A DNA stretch of 64,000 nucleotides from NCBI GenBank assembly GCA_964593725.1, contig CAZQJS010000013.1, positions 1-64,000 of the forward strand, read 5' to 3'. Shown here in pieces: positions 9,157-17,458 of the stretch. Made by a program: the position numbers and the translations under genes. Numbering within the stretch: position 1 is the stretch's first letter; every line of letters starts with the position of its first letter. A model generated the notes under the pieces. It was not told where the DNA came from and searched no databases. It saw only the letters and a list, made by a program, of their open reading frames with translations. This DNA is from JAIOSM01 sp964593725 (GTDB taxonomy: Bacteria; Desulfobacterota; Desulfobacteria; Desulfobacterales; Desulfobacteraceae).

Positions 9157-9606
9157 ATGGGTCAAAAATCGGACAAGAGCAGGGAACTGTTGGCAAAAGT
9201 TGAAATTTTTAATTCCCTGGATGACAATTTCCTTGTCAGACTTGAAAACATTATGGAGCCAAGGAACATATTTAAAGGGGAAGACCTTGCAGTTCATGGT
9301 GGAGAAGCACTATATTTTTTTATCCTGATTTCCGGCAGGATTATGCTCTATGCTGAAGATGGGAAAGCTGTAATTTTTAACAGCCCTGGAGATTTCATGG
9401 GATTTGATCTCCTCGCTTTAAATGACCGGTACAGAACAGGTTTAAAATCATTGAACCAGGGAGAGGTTCTGCAGTTCAACCGCATAGGATTTCTGGAATT
9501 AATCCATGAAGATCCTGCCATGGCAGATATTATCATGGATGCCTGGGAGACATACCTTTTAAAAACAGCTCCTTTTATAGGAGCACCTGATTCCATTGGA
9601 GCTTGA
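9157..9606 (+). CDS. Cyclic-nucleotide-binding-domain protein without HTH
   Basis: This 149-residue protein is essentially one Crp/Fnr-type cupin-like effector domain. It has a conserved beta-roll (YFFILISGRIMLYAEDG, FNSPGDFMGFDLLAL) and a short helical tail. There is no C-terminal helix-turn-helix, so it probably does not bind DNA. The arginine of the canonical cAMP-binding cassette is not obvious, and the ligand may not be cAMP. A GGAG ribosome-binding site precedes the ATG. It is 44 bases upstream of the decarboxylase gamma-like gene on the same strand, suggesting co-transcription. A regulatory or protein-interaction role is inferred. Confidence 0.75.
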   Translation: MGQKSDKSRELLAKVEIFNSLDDNFLVRLENIMEPRNIFKGEDLAVHGGEALYFFILISGRIMLYAEDGKAVIFNSPGDFMGFDLLALNDRYRTGLKSLNQGEVLQFNRIGFLELIHEDPAMADIIMDAWETYLLKTAPFIGAPDSIGA

Positions 9607-9650
9607 ATCTACTTTGGAAATAAGTCTATATTGTTATGCAGGAGGATGAG

Positions 9651-10115
9651 ATGAATAAAGTGTACGGACTTTATGCAATCAGTGCAAGTAATGGATGGGC
9701 AATCGCAGCCGTTGGTATTACTATTGTTTTTACCGGGCTTGTAATCCTTTCTTTTATTATTTCACAACTTCACAAAGTGCTTGCGTTAATTGAAAAAGGC
9801 ACGGAAAAGTTTGCAGACTTTTATCAGAAAAAAAATAGTGGGAAAAACAGTAATAATACAGAAAAAACAGTACAATATGTGCTTAATTCTTTATCAGCAG
9901 GGGAAAAAGAATCGGTAAAACAGTTGTCCTGCCTTGTGGGTAGAATGGATGAACATTTTTCACTGCCAAAACTTGTACGCCTTGCTGAAATAAGCGATCT
10001 TGACAACTCCTTTGCCGGAATAAACACTCTGCTTGATTCAGGCATTATCGGGCCTGATACAGAGGGTTATTTTTTGTGGGATGAAAACCGTTTTAAAAAG
10101 CTTGTAAACTGCTGA
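9651..10115 (+). CDS. OadG-type sodium-pump decarboxylase gamma-like subunit
   Basis: This 154-residue protein has one N-terminal membrane helix (WAIAAVGITIVFTGLVILSF) followed by a charged cytoplasmic domain, the layout of the gamma subunit of Na+-translocating oxaloacetate/methylmalonyl-CoA decarboxylases. The start at 9651 is chosen because GGAGG ends seven bases upstream. An earlier in-frame ATG at 9636 lies before that site. The C-terminal half (about residues 70-154) looks like a small winged-helix-like or regulatory region, not the usual Pro/Ala-rich tail. The beta subunit follows on the same strand. No carboxyltransferase alpha or biotin-carrier gene is in the window. Confidence 0.7.
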   Translation: MNKVYGLYAISASNGWAIAAVGITIVFTGLVILSFIISQLHKVLALIEKGTEKFADFYQKKNSGKNSNNTEKTVQYVLNSLSAGEKESVKQLSCLVGRMDEHFSLPKLVRLAEISDLDNSFAGINTLLDSGIIGPDTEGYFLWDENRFKKLVNC

Positions 10116-10183
10116 CACAGATCTTCAAATGTCCCTGGAAGAAAAACAGATTACAACAAACAGGAAACAATAAGGGAATATGT

Positions 10184-11314
10184 ATGGAGCATTTATTTTT
10201 AGATTTTTTTCAAAACACTGGTTTCTTTTTATGCGACTATCGCAATATAATAATGATATTAATTGCTTTTGTTTTTATATATCTTGGTATTGCAAAGGAT
10301 TATGAACCACTTCTGCTGGTCCCCATAGGCTTTGGAATGCTCATTGGAAACATCCCTGTTTTTAAAGGACTTGGACTTGGTATATATGAATCCAACAGCG
10401 TGCTGCACTATCTTTATTTCGGAGTAACCAAGGGCATATATCCGCCCCTGATCTTCCTTGGAATAGGTGCAATGACAGATTTTTCAACCCTGCTTGCACG
10501 GCCTGTGCTCATGCTCCTGGGAGCTGCTGCCCAGGCAGGGGTTTTTCTTACATTCCTTGGCGCCCTTGCCCTGGGTTTTGCCCCCAATGAAGCTGCATCA
10601 ATCGGTATTATCGGTGGCGCTGACGGGCCCACCGCAATATTTTTGACAGCCAAGCTGGCCGAGAACCTCATTGGAGCCGTTGCCGTTGCAGCCTATTCAT
10701 ACATGGCCCTTGTACCTGTTATTCAGCCTCCCATCATGAGGCTTCTGACAACACGGAAGGAGAGGCTGATAAGGATGGAAGAGCCCAGGGTTGTGGCGAA
10801 AAAGGAAAAAATTATTTTCCCCATCATTGCATTTTTACTCTGTTGTTTTTTAGCCCCGGCAGCTTTGCCCCTTCTTGGTATGCTCTGTTTCGGCAATCTT
10901 TTAAAGGAAGCTGTTGTAACTGAAAGGCTTGCCCAGACAGCAAGGACTTCTTTGATTGATATTGCAACCATACTTCTTGGCATTACAGTGGGGGCAAGTA
11001 CCCAGGCCGATGTTTTCCTTACCCAGGATTCCATTAAGATTTTTGTTCTGGGAGCAGGCTCTTTTGTGGTGGCAACAGCTGCAGGAGTAATTTTTGCAAA
11101 GATTATGAACCTTTTTGTAAGGCCCAGGATTAATCCCCTGATTGGTGCTGCAGGAGTGTCAGCTGTTCCTGATTCGGCACGGGTTGTGCAGATTGTCGGC
11201 CAAAAAGAGGACCCTTCAAATTTTCTTTTAATGCATGCAATGGCACCCAATGTCTCAGGAGTAATAGGTTCGGCTGTTGCAGCTGGTATACTATGGAGCT
11301 TTATGGCTGTTTAG
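10184..11314 (+). CDS. Na+-translocating decarboxylase beta subunit (OadB/GcdB/MmdB type)
   Basis: This 376-residue polytopic membrane protein couples decarboxylation of a carboxybiotin to export of Na+. The family hallmark GIIGGADGPTAIFLTAKLA is present, containing the conserved Asp in the sodium path. The C-terminal NPLIGAAGVSAVPDSARVVQ and HAMAPNVSGVIGSAVAAG segments also match. The enzyme it serves (oxaloacetate, methylmalonyl-CoA or glutaconyl-CoA) cannot be told from this subunit. It overlaps the convergent DUF362 gene by 14 bases. Confidence 0.92.
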   Translation: MEHLFLDFFQNTGFFLCDYRNIIMILIAFVFIYLGIAKDYEPLLLVPIGFGMLIGNIPVFKGLGLGIYESNSVLHYLYFGVTKGIYPPLIFLGIGAMTDFSTLLARPVLMLLGAAAQAGVFLTFLGALALGFAPNEAASIGIIGGADGPTAIFLTAKLAENLIGAVAVAAYSYMALVPVIQPPIMRLLTTRKERLIRMEEPRVVAKKEKIIFPIIAFLLCCFLAPAALPLLGMLCFGNLLKEAVVTERLAQTARTSLIDIATILLGITVGASTQADVFLTQDSIKIFVLGAGSFVVATAAGVIFAKIMNLFVRPRINPLIGAAGVSAVPDSARVVQIVGQKEDPSNFLLMHAMAPNVSGVIGSAVAAGILWSFMAV

Positions 11315-12452
11315 ATTTGATTTTCATGCCGTGGGAAAGGGTCTCAATCTTTTCAAGCTCATAGGACAAGGTTCCAAGTCCCAGCTTCTCTGCATATTGA
11401 AGCTGATACTGCCAGTCAACTTTGGGATAGAGACCTTTTATCTTATCTTCTCCTTTTCTCAGGTTATGTCTGAGTATACTGCCCGGAAGAGCCTCTTCAT
11501 TGTTGACAAGGTCTGCCGAGGCGTGGTCAATTGCCACAGGATCCTTTGATGCAAGAATTCCGATATCCCTTACAACAGGATAATCATTAAAGGGTATACA
11601 GTCGCATTTTGGTGTTATATCGGCAATTACATTGATAAAGAAACTGCTATCTTTTTTATTTTTTAATACGCCTGTTGTGTATTCCACCATTTTTTCCATG
11701 AACAGAGGGATGTTTTGATCCCAGCGTATTTTAACAGCATCATTGGAACATCGAATAATACACTCACCACAGCCAATACATTTTTCTGAATCAATCCGGG
11801 CTTTTTTTTCAATGAGTTCAATTGCACCTGCCGGGCAGTGGATAATACACTCTGAACAACCAATGCAGCTCTTTTTCCTGACTTTGGGGCTGACACTTGA
11901 ATGCTGCACCAGTTTACCCCTTCGTGAAGCACACCCCATGCCAAGGTTTTTAAGTGTTCCGCCAAATCCTGCAAGTTCATGCCCTTTAAAGTGGGCAATG
12001 GACACAAGGGCATCAGCATTGACAATTTCAGAACCTATATATGCATGGGCACAGTTTTTCTGATCTATTGCAACCTTTGTCTCTGTTTTTCCCCTCAGTC
12101 CGTCTGCAATTATAACCGGGGCAGCATCCATGCTTGAGTAGGAAAACCCGTTATCAACAGCTGTTTTTATATGGGAGACAGCATCACTCCTTGAACCTGC
12201 ATAAAGCGTGTTTGCATCGGTCAGAAACGGTGTTGCTCCTGTTTTTTTAATGCACTGCAGTATTTTCCTGATGTATGGCGGACGAATAAATGCAGTGTTC
12301 CCTTTTTCCCCGAAATGTATTTTTACGGCAACAAGACTGTCCTTATTAAGCAGGTCATTCATTCCAGCTGTCTTACAGAGCCGTACAATTTTATCAACAA
12401 TGTTCTCCTTTGATGTTGCCCTGAAATCTATAAAATATACCTTTGATCCCAT
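11301..12452 (-). CDS. DUF362 protein with two [4Fe-4S] clusters
   Basis: This 383-residue cytoplasmic protein has an N-terminal and middle DUF362 domain (VAVKIHFGEKGNTAFIRP, HFKGHELAGFGGTLKNLGMGCASRRGK). Two ferredoxin motifs follow at about residues 190-250: CIGCSECIIHCP and CIGCGECIIRC. The C-terminus resumes DUF362 (ILASKDPVAIDHASADLVN). Proteins of this type are common in anaerobes and probably carry electrons, but their reaction is not established. It is a single gene, convergent with the decarboxylase beta subunit and divergent from the GntR regulator. Confidence 0.88.
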   Translation of the reverse strand: MGSKVYFIDFRATSKENIVDKIVRLCKTAGMNDLLNKDSLVAVKIHFGEKGNTAFIRPPYIRKILQCIKKTGATPFLTDANTLYAGSRSDAVSHIKTAVDNGFSYSSMDAAPVIIADGLRGKTETKVAIDQKNCAHAYIGSEIVNADALVSIAHFKGHELAGFGGTLKNLGMGCASRRGKLVQHSSVSPKVRKKSCIGCSECIIHCPAGAIELIEKKARIDSEKCIGCGECIIRCSNDAVKIRWDQNIPLFMEKMVEYTTGVLKNKKDSSFFINVIADITPKCDCIPFNDYPVVRDIGILASKDPVAIDHASADLVNNEEALPGSILRHNLRKGEDKIKGLYPKVDWQYQLQYAEKLGLGTLSYELEKIETLSHGMKIKSKQP

Positions 12453-12565
12453 TTTTTCTCCTTAATTCCAAGCAATTTTCAGACTATTGCCTGCCCGGAG
12501 GCACTGTTTTCAGATTATGATGAAAAACCGTATTAAAGTCAAACAGATCAGAGAAAATGTTTTCA

Positions 12566-12594
12566 TTGACATAAATGGAAAATAAATTTACTTT
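12566..12594 (+). promoter_or_regulatory. Promoter of the GntR-family regulator gene
   Basis: TTGACA (12566-12571) and TACTTT (12589-12594) are separated by 17 bases, 75 bases upstream of the start codon. The site lies in the 217-base gap between two divergent genes. Confidence 0.5.
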
Positions 12595-12669
12595 GTATTT
12601 AAAATCTGCCGTATCAGTAGAGCTTTTTTGTTTTCAGGCCGGGATATCACATTATACATGGAGCAATAA

Positions 12670-13287
12670 ATGAATTCACAGGAAATTTTTGAGGCATTGA
12701 GAAGGAAAATTATCCACCTTCAACTTGAACCTGAAAAGGTGTTGAACTTAAGTGAACTTGCAGATGAATTTAATGTGAGCCGCACCCCCATTAAAGAGGT
12801 TTTAATCCTGCTACAGGCCGAGGAGTGGATAATGAGGCATGGCTCCCACTTTATAGTAACTCCCCTGAGCCTTGAGCGCATACGCGAGGTTACGGAAATA
12901 CGTATGATCCTTGAGGTACAGGCAAACGTGTGGGCTATGCAGCGAATTACTCCTGAAGAGCTTGCACACCTCAGGGAGTTAAAAAGTCAGATTGTGCATT
13001 TTGACAGCAGCATGACAAATAAGGCCATTGTGGATTTCGACTTTCAGATTCACCATTATATATTCAAGATTGCCAAGAATACACACCTTGCAAAACTTCT
13101 GGAACGGCTCTTGTGTCATTACCTTCGTTTCTGGCTGTCAATCCCGCGCCAGATAGAACTTGAAAGTTTTTTTTCCGAGGCTTTAAAACTTATTAAAGCC
13201 ATAGAAGACAAGGATGAGACACTGGTAAAAGAGTATACAACCATGCACATCAGAAGATCTGTTGCTGAGATCATGGGTACTGCCTGA
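12670..13287 (+). CDS. GntR-family transcriptional regulator (FCD subfamily)
   Basis: This 205-residue DNA-binding regulator has an N-terminal winged helix-turn-helix (about residues 5-65), with the family signature LSELADEFNVSRTPIKEVL. The C-terminal all-helical FCD ligand domain (about 75-200) contains the usual metal/ligand positions: E in EIRMILE, D/H in DFDFQIHHYIF and H near TTMHIR. FCD regulators respond to carboxylic acids or related metabolites. The target is probably itself or the divergent DUF362 gene, but that is only position-based. A GGAG site precedes the ATG. Confidence 0.88.
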   Translation: MNSQEIFEALRRKIIHLQLEPEKVLNLSELADEFNVSRTPIKEVLILLQAEEWIMRHGSHFIVTPLSLERIREVTEIRMILEVQANVWAMQRITPEELAHLRELKSQIVHFDSSMTNKAIVDFDFQIHHYIFKIAKNTHLAKLLERLLCHYLRFWLSIPRQIELESFFSEALKLIKAIEDKDETLVKEYTTMHIRRSVAEIMGTA

Positions 13288-13289
13288 CT

Positions 13290-13835
13290 TTAATCTTTGG
13301 GATAGTCAAGTTTGTATTTTTTTATTTTTTCCCTGCTTATCCGGGCAAGGGTGTAGTGGAAATCACGGCCAACGGTTTTTCCGGATAAATTTTTACTTTG
13401 AGATCTGAAAAAATAATCAGTTATTCTGTTCTTTTTCACCAGGAAAAAGATCTCTTCAGAAAGGTTTTTATCTTTATGATTGACAAGCCATATTTTTTCT
13501 CCCTGCTGGAAGACATGCCTGGAATCAGAGATTAAGGAGGCTGTATATTCAATCTCGGAACTACCGGGTTTTGCATGCCATTGAACAAGTGCCAGCTGGT
13601 CAGGGGATACTCCATAAAATCGTCCTTTTACAAGTTCCAGGAATTTGATATTTTCACAAGGGTTGAATAAGCCTTTAGTTAATCTGCATTTTGATTTTGT
13701 AATCCTGTAAAGGCCGATATGATCTTCAATATTACTGCGGGAGTGGTGCTCAGGTTTATGGGAAGGCGATGTGCATCCAATACACACCAGGCCTGTGCAT
13801 AAAAGATATATAATTGTTCTTATAAAAAACTGCAT
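13290..13835 (-). CDS. Putative lipoprotein of unknown function
   Basis: This 181-residue protein starts with a short hydrophobic signal ending LVCIGC, where the last Cys would be the lipidated residue. A Cys at the -3 position makes the lipobox imperfect. The mature part is rich in basic and aromatic residues, with two further Cys (SKCRLTKGLFNPCE) about ten residues apart that could form a disulfide. I do not recognise the family. It converges on the GntR gene with a 2-base gap. Confidence 0.65.
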   Translation of the reverse strand: MQFFIRTIIYLLCTGLVCIGCTSPSHKPEHHSRSNIEDHIGLYRITKSKCRLTKGLFNPCENIKFLELVKGRFYGVSPDQLALVQWHAKPGSSEIEYTASLISDSRHVFQQGEKIWLVNHKDKNLSEEIFFLVKKNRITDYFFRSQSKNLSGKTVGRDFHYTLARISREKIKKYKLDYPKD

Positions 13836-14239
13836 TTTATTTTGATATCCTGAATGCTGTTTATTTTCAAGTAAATTTTTTCTTCGCAGTTATAACTGCT
13901 CAATATTATTTCAACAGTATTAAAAAAGTGTTATATGAATTCTTTTTTGTCCAGGCATCGTTGACATAAAAAATCCCATTGTTGTTTCTGTAATACTTGT
14001 TTTATCCTTTTATCCTATTTTATATTTTACTTGACAAAATTTAAGTTCTTATCCTAACTATATAGCTGAGTAATAAATTATGATTGCAGTTTTGTACTGT
14101 GTTAACAAATATTGCAATTGGCGATTTTAAATTTATATGCTGCTCTGACAGAGTAGTTGTTAAGAAAACGTTAAGCATAACTTAAGCATAAGATGGTATG
14201 TGTTTGTTTTTATGTTACAGATCAAAGGAGAAAGGTTTA
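13836..14239. other. Intergenic region with promoter and tandem repeat
   Basis: This AT-rich 404-base gap contains a promoter-like pair, TTGACA at 14031-14036 and TAACTA at 14055-14060 (18-base spacer). A tandem 10-base direct repeat lies at 14171-14191. No gene is seen. Confidence 0.5.
14171..14191 (+). repeat. Tandem direct repeat TTAAGCATAA, candidate operator
   Basis: TTAAGCATAA occurs at 14171-14180 and again at 14182-14191, an 11-base period or about one helical turn. It lies about 50 bases upstream of the binding-protein start and downstream of the promoter-like pair at 14031-14060. Confidence 0.5.
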
Positions 14240-15427
14240 ATGAAACTGATAAAAGTTGTTTTTATTCCTGTGATATCATTTTTCATTGTCATTAGTTCAA
14301 CATTCCCTGCCTCCGGCAAAATGGTTGTGGGACAATCCTGCGCTTTATCCGGGCCAACCTCGTTCCTGGGGACCCATATGAATAAAGGTGCCCTTGCTTA
14401 TTTTAATACCCGGAAAAATGATATAATTTTAGAGGCGCTTGATGATAAATATGAACCGGTGCAGTGTATATATAACACAAAAATGTTTATTCGGAAAAAG
14501 GTAAAAGCATTGTTTGGCTATGTGGGTACTCCCACGTCCAAAGTTGCGGTTCCTCTTGCAACCAAGGAGAAAATGATTTTTTTTGGTGCTTTTACTGGTG
14601 CAGGTTTTTTAAGTGATTACAAGACCAATCCATATACATTCAGCCTGCGTGCAAGTTATGATGCTGAAATTGAAAATATGGTAAGGCATTTAAAGGAAGA
14701 TTTGAATATTACAAAAATAGGATTATTTGTTCAACGTGATGCTTTTGGATTGGCAGGTATCAAAGGAGCAGTCAGAGCAGTTAATAAGATTTCAGGTGTT
14801 TCCATTCTACCAGCTGTGCCACCCATCCCGCCTGATAATGCTTTGGAAAGTGTGTGGAAAGCTTTCTGGGAAATGGTTCCAAATTACAAGCGTAATACAG
14901 TTTCAGTAGGAATTGGTGCCAGAAAATTGTACGGGTATCAGGTTGAAGCTGTTATTCTGGTTGGGGCATACCGGCCCTGTGCCACAGCAATAAATATGTG
15001 GCATAAACGACATTTCAATGCTGTTTTTATTAATATCTCTTTTGTGGGAAGCATGGGGATTGCTACACGCTGTAAGAGCTTGAAAAATGTGTATGTCAGC
15101 CAGGTTATGCCCAGCCCATGGGAAGGTGATCTGCCCATTGTAAAAGAGTATCAGGCAGCCATGGGCAGGGATTTTGATTTTGTCAGCCTGGAAGGTTATG
15201 TTGCTGCTAAAGTTTTTCATAAAGCACTAGTCGATGCCGGTGCCAACCCTGATGCCGATGCTATCAAAACAGCCCTTGAATCTATGTCTGACTATGATGC
15301 AGGAGGATTAAAGATCTCTTATGGCGCATCTGATCACAGAGGTCTGGAAACAACCTATTTGACAAAACTTGAAAAGAAAGATGGAAAATACAAATTTATT
15401 TATGTTGATAAGTTAACCCGTGAATAG
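14240..15427 (+). CDS. Branched-chain-amino-acid-type ABC substrate-binding protein (orphan)
   Basis: This 395-residue periplasmic protein has the LivJ-type (Peripla_BP_6) fold. AAAGGAGAAAGGTTTA directs the start at 14240, giving a proper signal peptide (KVVFIPVISFFIVISSTFPASG). A longer frame from 14198 begins with an unsupported CLFLCYRS segment. Family landmarks are GQSCALSGPTSFLGTHMNKG near the N-terminus, KVKALFGYVGTPTSKVAVPLA, and SLEGYVAAKVFHKALVDAG near the C-terminus. No permease or ATPase gene is adjacent, so it either serves a distant transporter or is a sensor subunit. Confidence 0.85.
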   Translation: MKLIKVVFIPVISFFIVISSTFPASGKMVVGQSCALSGPTSFLGTHMNKGALAYFNTRKNDIILEALDDKYEPVQCIYNTKMFIRKKVKALFGYVGTPTSKVAVPLATKEKMIFFGAFTGAGFLSDYKTNPYTFSLRASYDAEIENMVRHLKEDLNITKIGLFVQRDAFGLAGIKGAVRAVNKISGVSILPAVPPIPPDNALESVWKAFWEMVPNYKRNTVSVGIGARKLYGYQVEAVILVGAYRPCATAINMWHKRHFNAVFINISFVGSMGIATRCKSLKNVYVSQVMPSPWEGDLPIVKEYQAAMGRDFDFVSLEGYVAAKVFHKALVDAGANPDADAIKTALESMSDYDAGGLKISYGASDHRGLETTYLTKLEKKDGKYKFIYVDKLTRE

Positions 15428-15474
15428 AACAAGAGTTCTATCCTGTTGTACGTTATTATAAAGAGGAGAAAAAT

Positions 15475-16005
15475 ATGTCTGAATTAACTGCTGTTTTTGA
15501 AACAAGTAAAGGTACAATTAATATAAAACTGTTTGCAGATGATACCCCTGTTACATGTGCAAGTTTTATAAATCTTGCCAGGAGGGAGTATTATAACGGC
15601 CTGAAATTCCACCGTGTAATTCCGGATTTTATGATTCAGGGCGGTTGCCCGCATGGAAATGGAATGGGTGGACCTGGATATCAATTCAAAGATGAGTTTG
15701 TGGATAATCTGAAGCATGACAGGCCAGGTATTCTCTCCATGGCCAATGCCGGCCCCGGAACAAACGGAAGCCAGTTTTTTATTACACATGGGCCTACTCC
15801 GCATCTGGATGGTGTACACACTGTCTTTGGCATGGTTGAAGGTGATGAAGATCAAGGAGTTGTGGACAGTATTGTCCAGGGTGATACCATTGAAAAAATT
15901 TTAATCAAAGGTGATACAGATAAACTTTTTAAGCAACTTGAATCGGAACTTGAAGGATTTAACAGGGTATTGAATAAAAAATTCCCAGATCTTCCAGAGG
16001 CATAG
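15475..16005 (+). CDS. Cyclophilin-type peptidyl-prolyl cis-trans isomerase
   Basis: This 176-residue cytoplasmic cyclophilin, without signal peptide, catalyses proline isomerisation in protein folding. The catalytic and substrate-binding residues are present in FHRVIPDFMIQGG (Arg and Phe), NGSQFFITHGPTPHLDG and VFGMV. A C-terminal extension of about 25 residues follows the usual end of the fold. An AGAGGAG site precedes the ATG, and a clear terminator follows at 16034-16069. Confidence 0.93.
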   Translation: MSELTAVFETSKGTINIKLFADDTPVTCASFINLARREYYNGLKFHRVIPDFMIQGGCPHGNGMGGPGYQFKDEFVDNLKHDRPGILSMANAGPGTNGSQFFITHGPTPHLDGVHTVFGMVEGDEDQGVVDSIVQGDTIEKILIKGDTDKLFKQLESELEGFNRVLNKKFPDLPEA

Positions 16006-16033
16006 CTTTAAAAATAAAAGATCAGTTGTGTAA

Positions 16034-16069
16034 ATAAAAAACCGGGTGCTTACACCTGGTTTTTTATTT
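16034..16069. terminator. Rho-independent terminator after the cyclophilin gene
   Basis: The stem AAAAAACCGGGTG / CACCTGGTTTTTT has a 4-base loop and is followed by a T-rich run. The A-rich 5' side would also let it act on the other strand. Confidence 0.85.
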
Positions 16070-16087
16070 GAAATATCTTTGGTAAAC

Positions 16088-16116
16088 TTGACATGAATCA
16101 TTCATAGATTTATAAT
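16088..16116 (+). promoter_or_regulatory. Consensus sigma70 promoter with palindromic spacer
   Basis: TTGACA (16088-16093) and TATAAT (16111-16116) are separated by 17 bases, a perfect match to the sigma70 consensus. The spacer contains the perfect palindrome ATGAATCATTCAT (16093-16105). A second imperfect dyad, ATCGATTCATATTCGAT, lies just downstream of the promoter. These are plausible repressor sites for the aminotransferase-fold gene at 16211. Confidence 0.65.
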
Positions 16117-16210
16117 AAATTCACTATCGATTCATATTCGATCAATTATTGGAACAGAGCTAGTCTGTGAAATAATATTAATGGATTTTTTTATAAATGA
16201 GGTTATAGAC

Positions 16211-17371
16211 ATGGATGATTTAATCTATCTTGATAATGGAGCAACATCTTTTCCAAAACCGGAACAGGTATACTCATACATGGACAGTTTTTACAGAAAT
16301 AATGGTGTAAACCCGGGAAGATCAGGTTATGATCTTTCCATTGAAACAGGCAATATTATTGAAAGTACAAGGGAGCTTCTCACTGACTATTTTAATGGGA
16401 GAAATCCGAAACGGCTTGTTTTCTCACTTAATTCAACCGATGCCCTGAATATTGCCATATCAGGTTTGCTTGAACCGTCAGACCATGTTATTACAACAAC
16501 TTTGGAACATAATTCTGTTTTAAGGCCCCTTTATCATATGGCACAGCACAATAGTGTCAGAGTGGATCACATTCCCTTTGACTCAAAAGGCTTTGTTGAT
16601 CCGGAAGATTTTAAGGCAAAGATTAGAAAAAATACAAAACTTGTTGTTCTGAATCATGCTTCCAATGTCCTTGGCACGGTTCAACCTGCAAAACAGATCG
16701 GAAAGCTTTGCAGGGAAAATGGGATTGTTTTTCTCATTGATGCCTCCCAGACCGCCGGGAAAATCCCTGTTGACACTGAAGAGCTCAATGTGGATGTTGT
16801 TGCCTTTACCGGGCATAAATCCCTTTTGGGCCCGGTGGGTGTGGGCGGACTTTACGTGGGGGAGAATATTGAAATTAAACATACACGTGCCGGAGGAACA
16901 GGTGTGAGATCAGCAGTAAGGTCCCACCTTGATGAATACCCATACAGGCTTGAATATGGGACCATGAACAGCCTTGGGATTGCAGGGCTCTATGCCGGTA
17001 TTAAATGGCTCAATAAAAAGGGAATCCATAAAATCCATTTGAATGAGATGAAGCTGGTTAAACAGTTCAGGGATGGTTTAAATTGTATTGACAATGTGAT
17101 TACCTATTGCCAGGATGACCTTACAGATCATATAGGGGTTATAAGCTTTAACATAAAAGGTTTTGAAGCAGTTAATACAGGTACTATTCTGGATGGGGAC
17201 TATAATATAGCCTGCAGGACCGGTCTGCAATGTGCACCATTGGTTCATGAACAGATAGGCACAGACAGCATTAACGGGACAGTGCGAATGGGGTTTGGTC
17301 CCTTTAATACTGCTGAACATGTGGAAAAAGCCCTGGCAGCAATCAGGGAAATTGCTGAAACATATGTATAA
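16211..17371 (+). CDS. Class V aminotransferase-fold cysteine-desulfurase-like protein
   Basis: This 386-residue PLP enzyme is in the SufS/CsdA-like group that matches the cysteine desulfurase family model TIGR01977. LYLDNGATSFPKP-like residues open the protein. The PLP lysine lies in FTGHKSLLGPVGVGGLYV, and the active-site cysteine region reads IACRTGLQCAPLVHE. It would mobilise sulfur (or selenium) from cysteine (or selenocysteine). I start it at 16211, where GAGG sits 8 bases upstream. An ATG at 16181 lacks a site and adds ten non-conserved residues. No iscU-like scaffold is adjacent. A selenium-delivery role in a genome with selenoproteins is possible but only inferred. Confidence 0.88.
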   Translation: MDDLIYLDNGATSFPKPEQVYSYMDSFYRNNGVNPGRSGYDLSIETGNIIESTRELLTDYFNGRNPKRLVFSLNSTDALNIAISGLLEPSDHVITTTLEHNSVLRPLYHMAQHNSVRVDHIPFDSKGFVDPEDFKAKIRKNTKLVVLNHASNVLGTVQPAKQIGKLCRENGIVFLIDASQTAGKIPVDTEELNVDVVAFTGHKSLLGPVGVGGLYVGENIEIKHTRAGGTGVRSAVRSHLDEYPYRLEYGTMNSLGIAGLYAGIKWLNKKGIHKIHLNEMKLVKQFRDGLNCIDNVITYCQDDLTDHIGVISFNIKGFEAVNTGTILDGDYNIACRTGLQCAPLVHEQIGTDSINGTVRMGFGPFNTAEHVEKALAAIREIAETYV

Positions 17372-17393
17372 TTTTTTGCAAAGCGGTTTATGC

Positions 17394-17422
17394 TTGACTT
17401 GGATTAATTAATAAAGTAAAAA
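17394..17422 (+). promoter_or_regulatory. Promoter-like pair upstream of the CtlX-like gene
   Basis: TTGACT (17394-17399) and TAAAAA (17417-17422) are separated by 17 bases, about 35 bases before the start codon of the gene at 17459. Confidence 0.4.
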
Positions 17423-17458
17423 AATTTAAATACTGCTTTATAGCCCAAGGGGATAAGA

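Noticed and set aside
12453..12669. A GntR operator between the divergent DUF362 and GntR genes.
   Set aside because: No convincing dyad of the FCD-GntR type could be picked out by eye in the gap, so no site is annotated.
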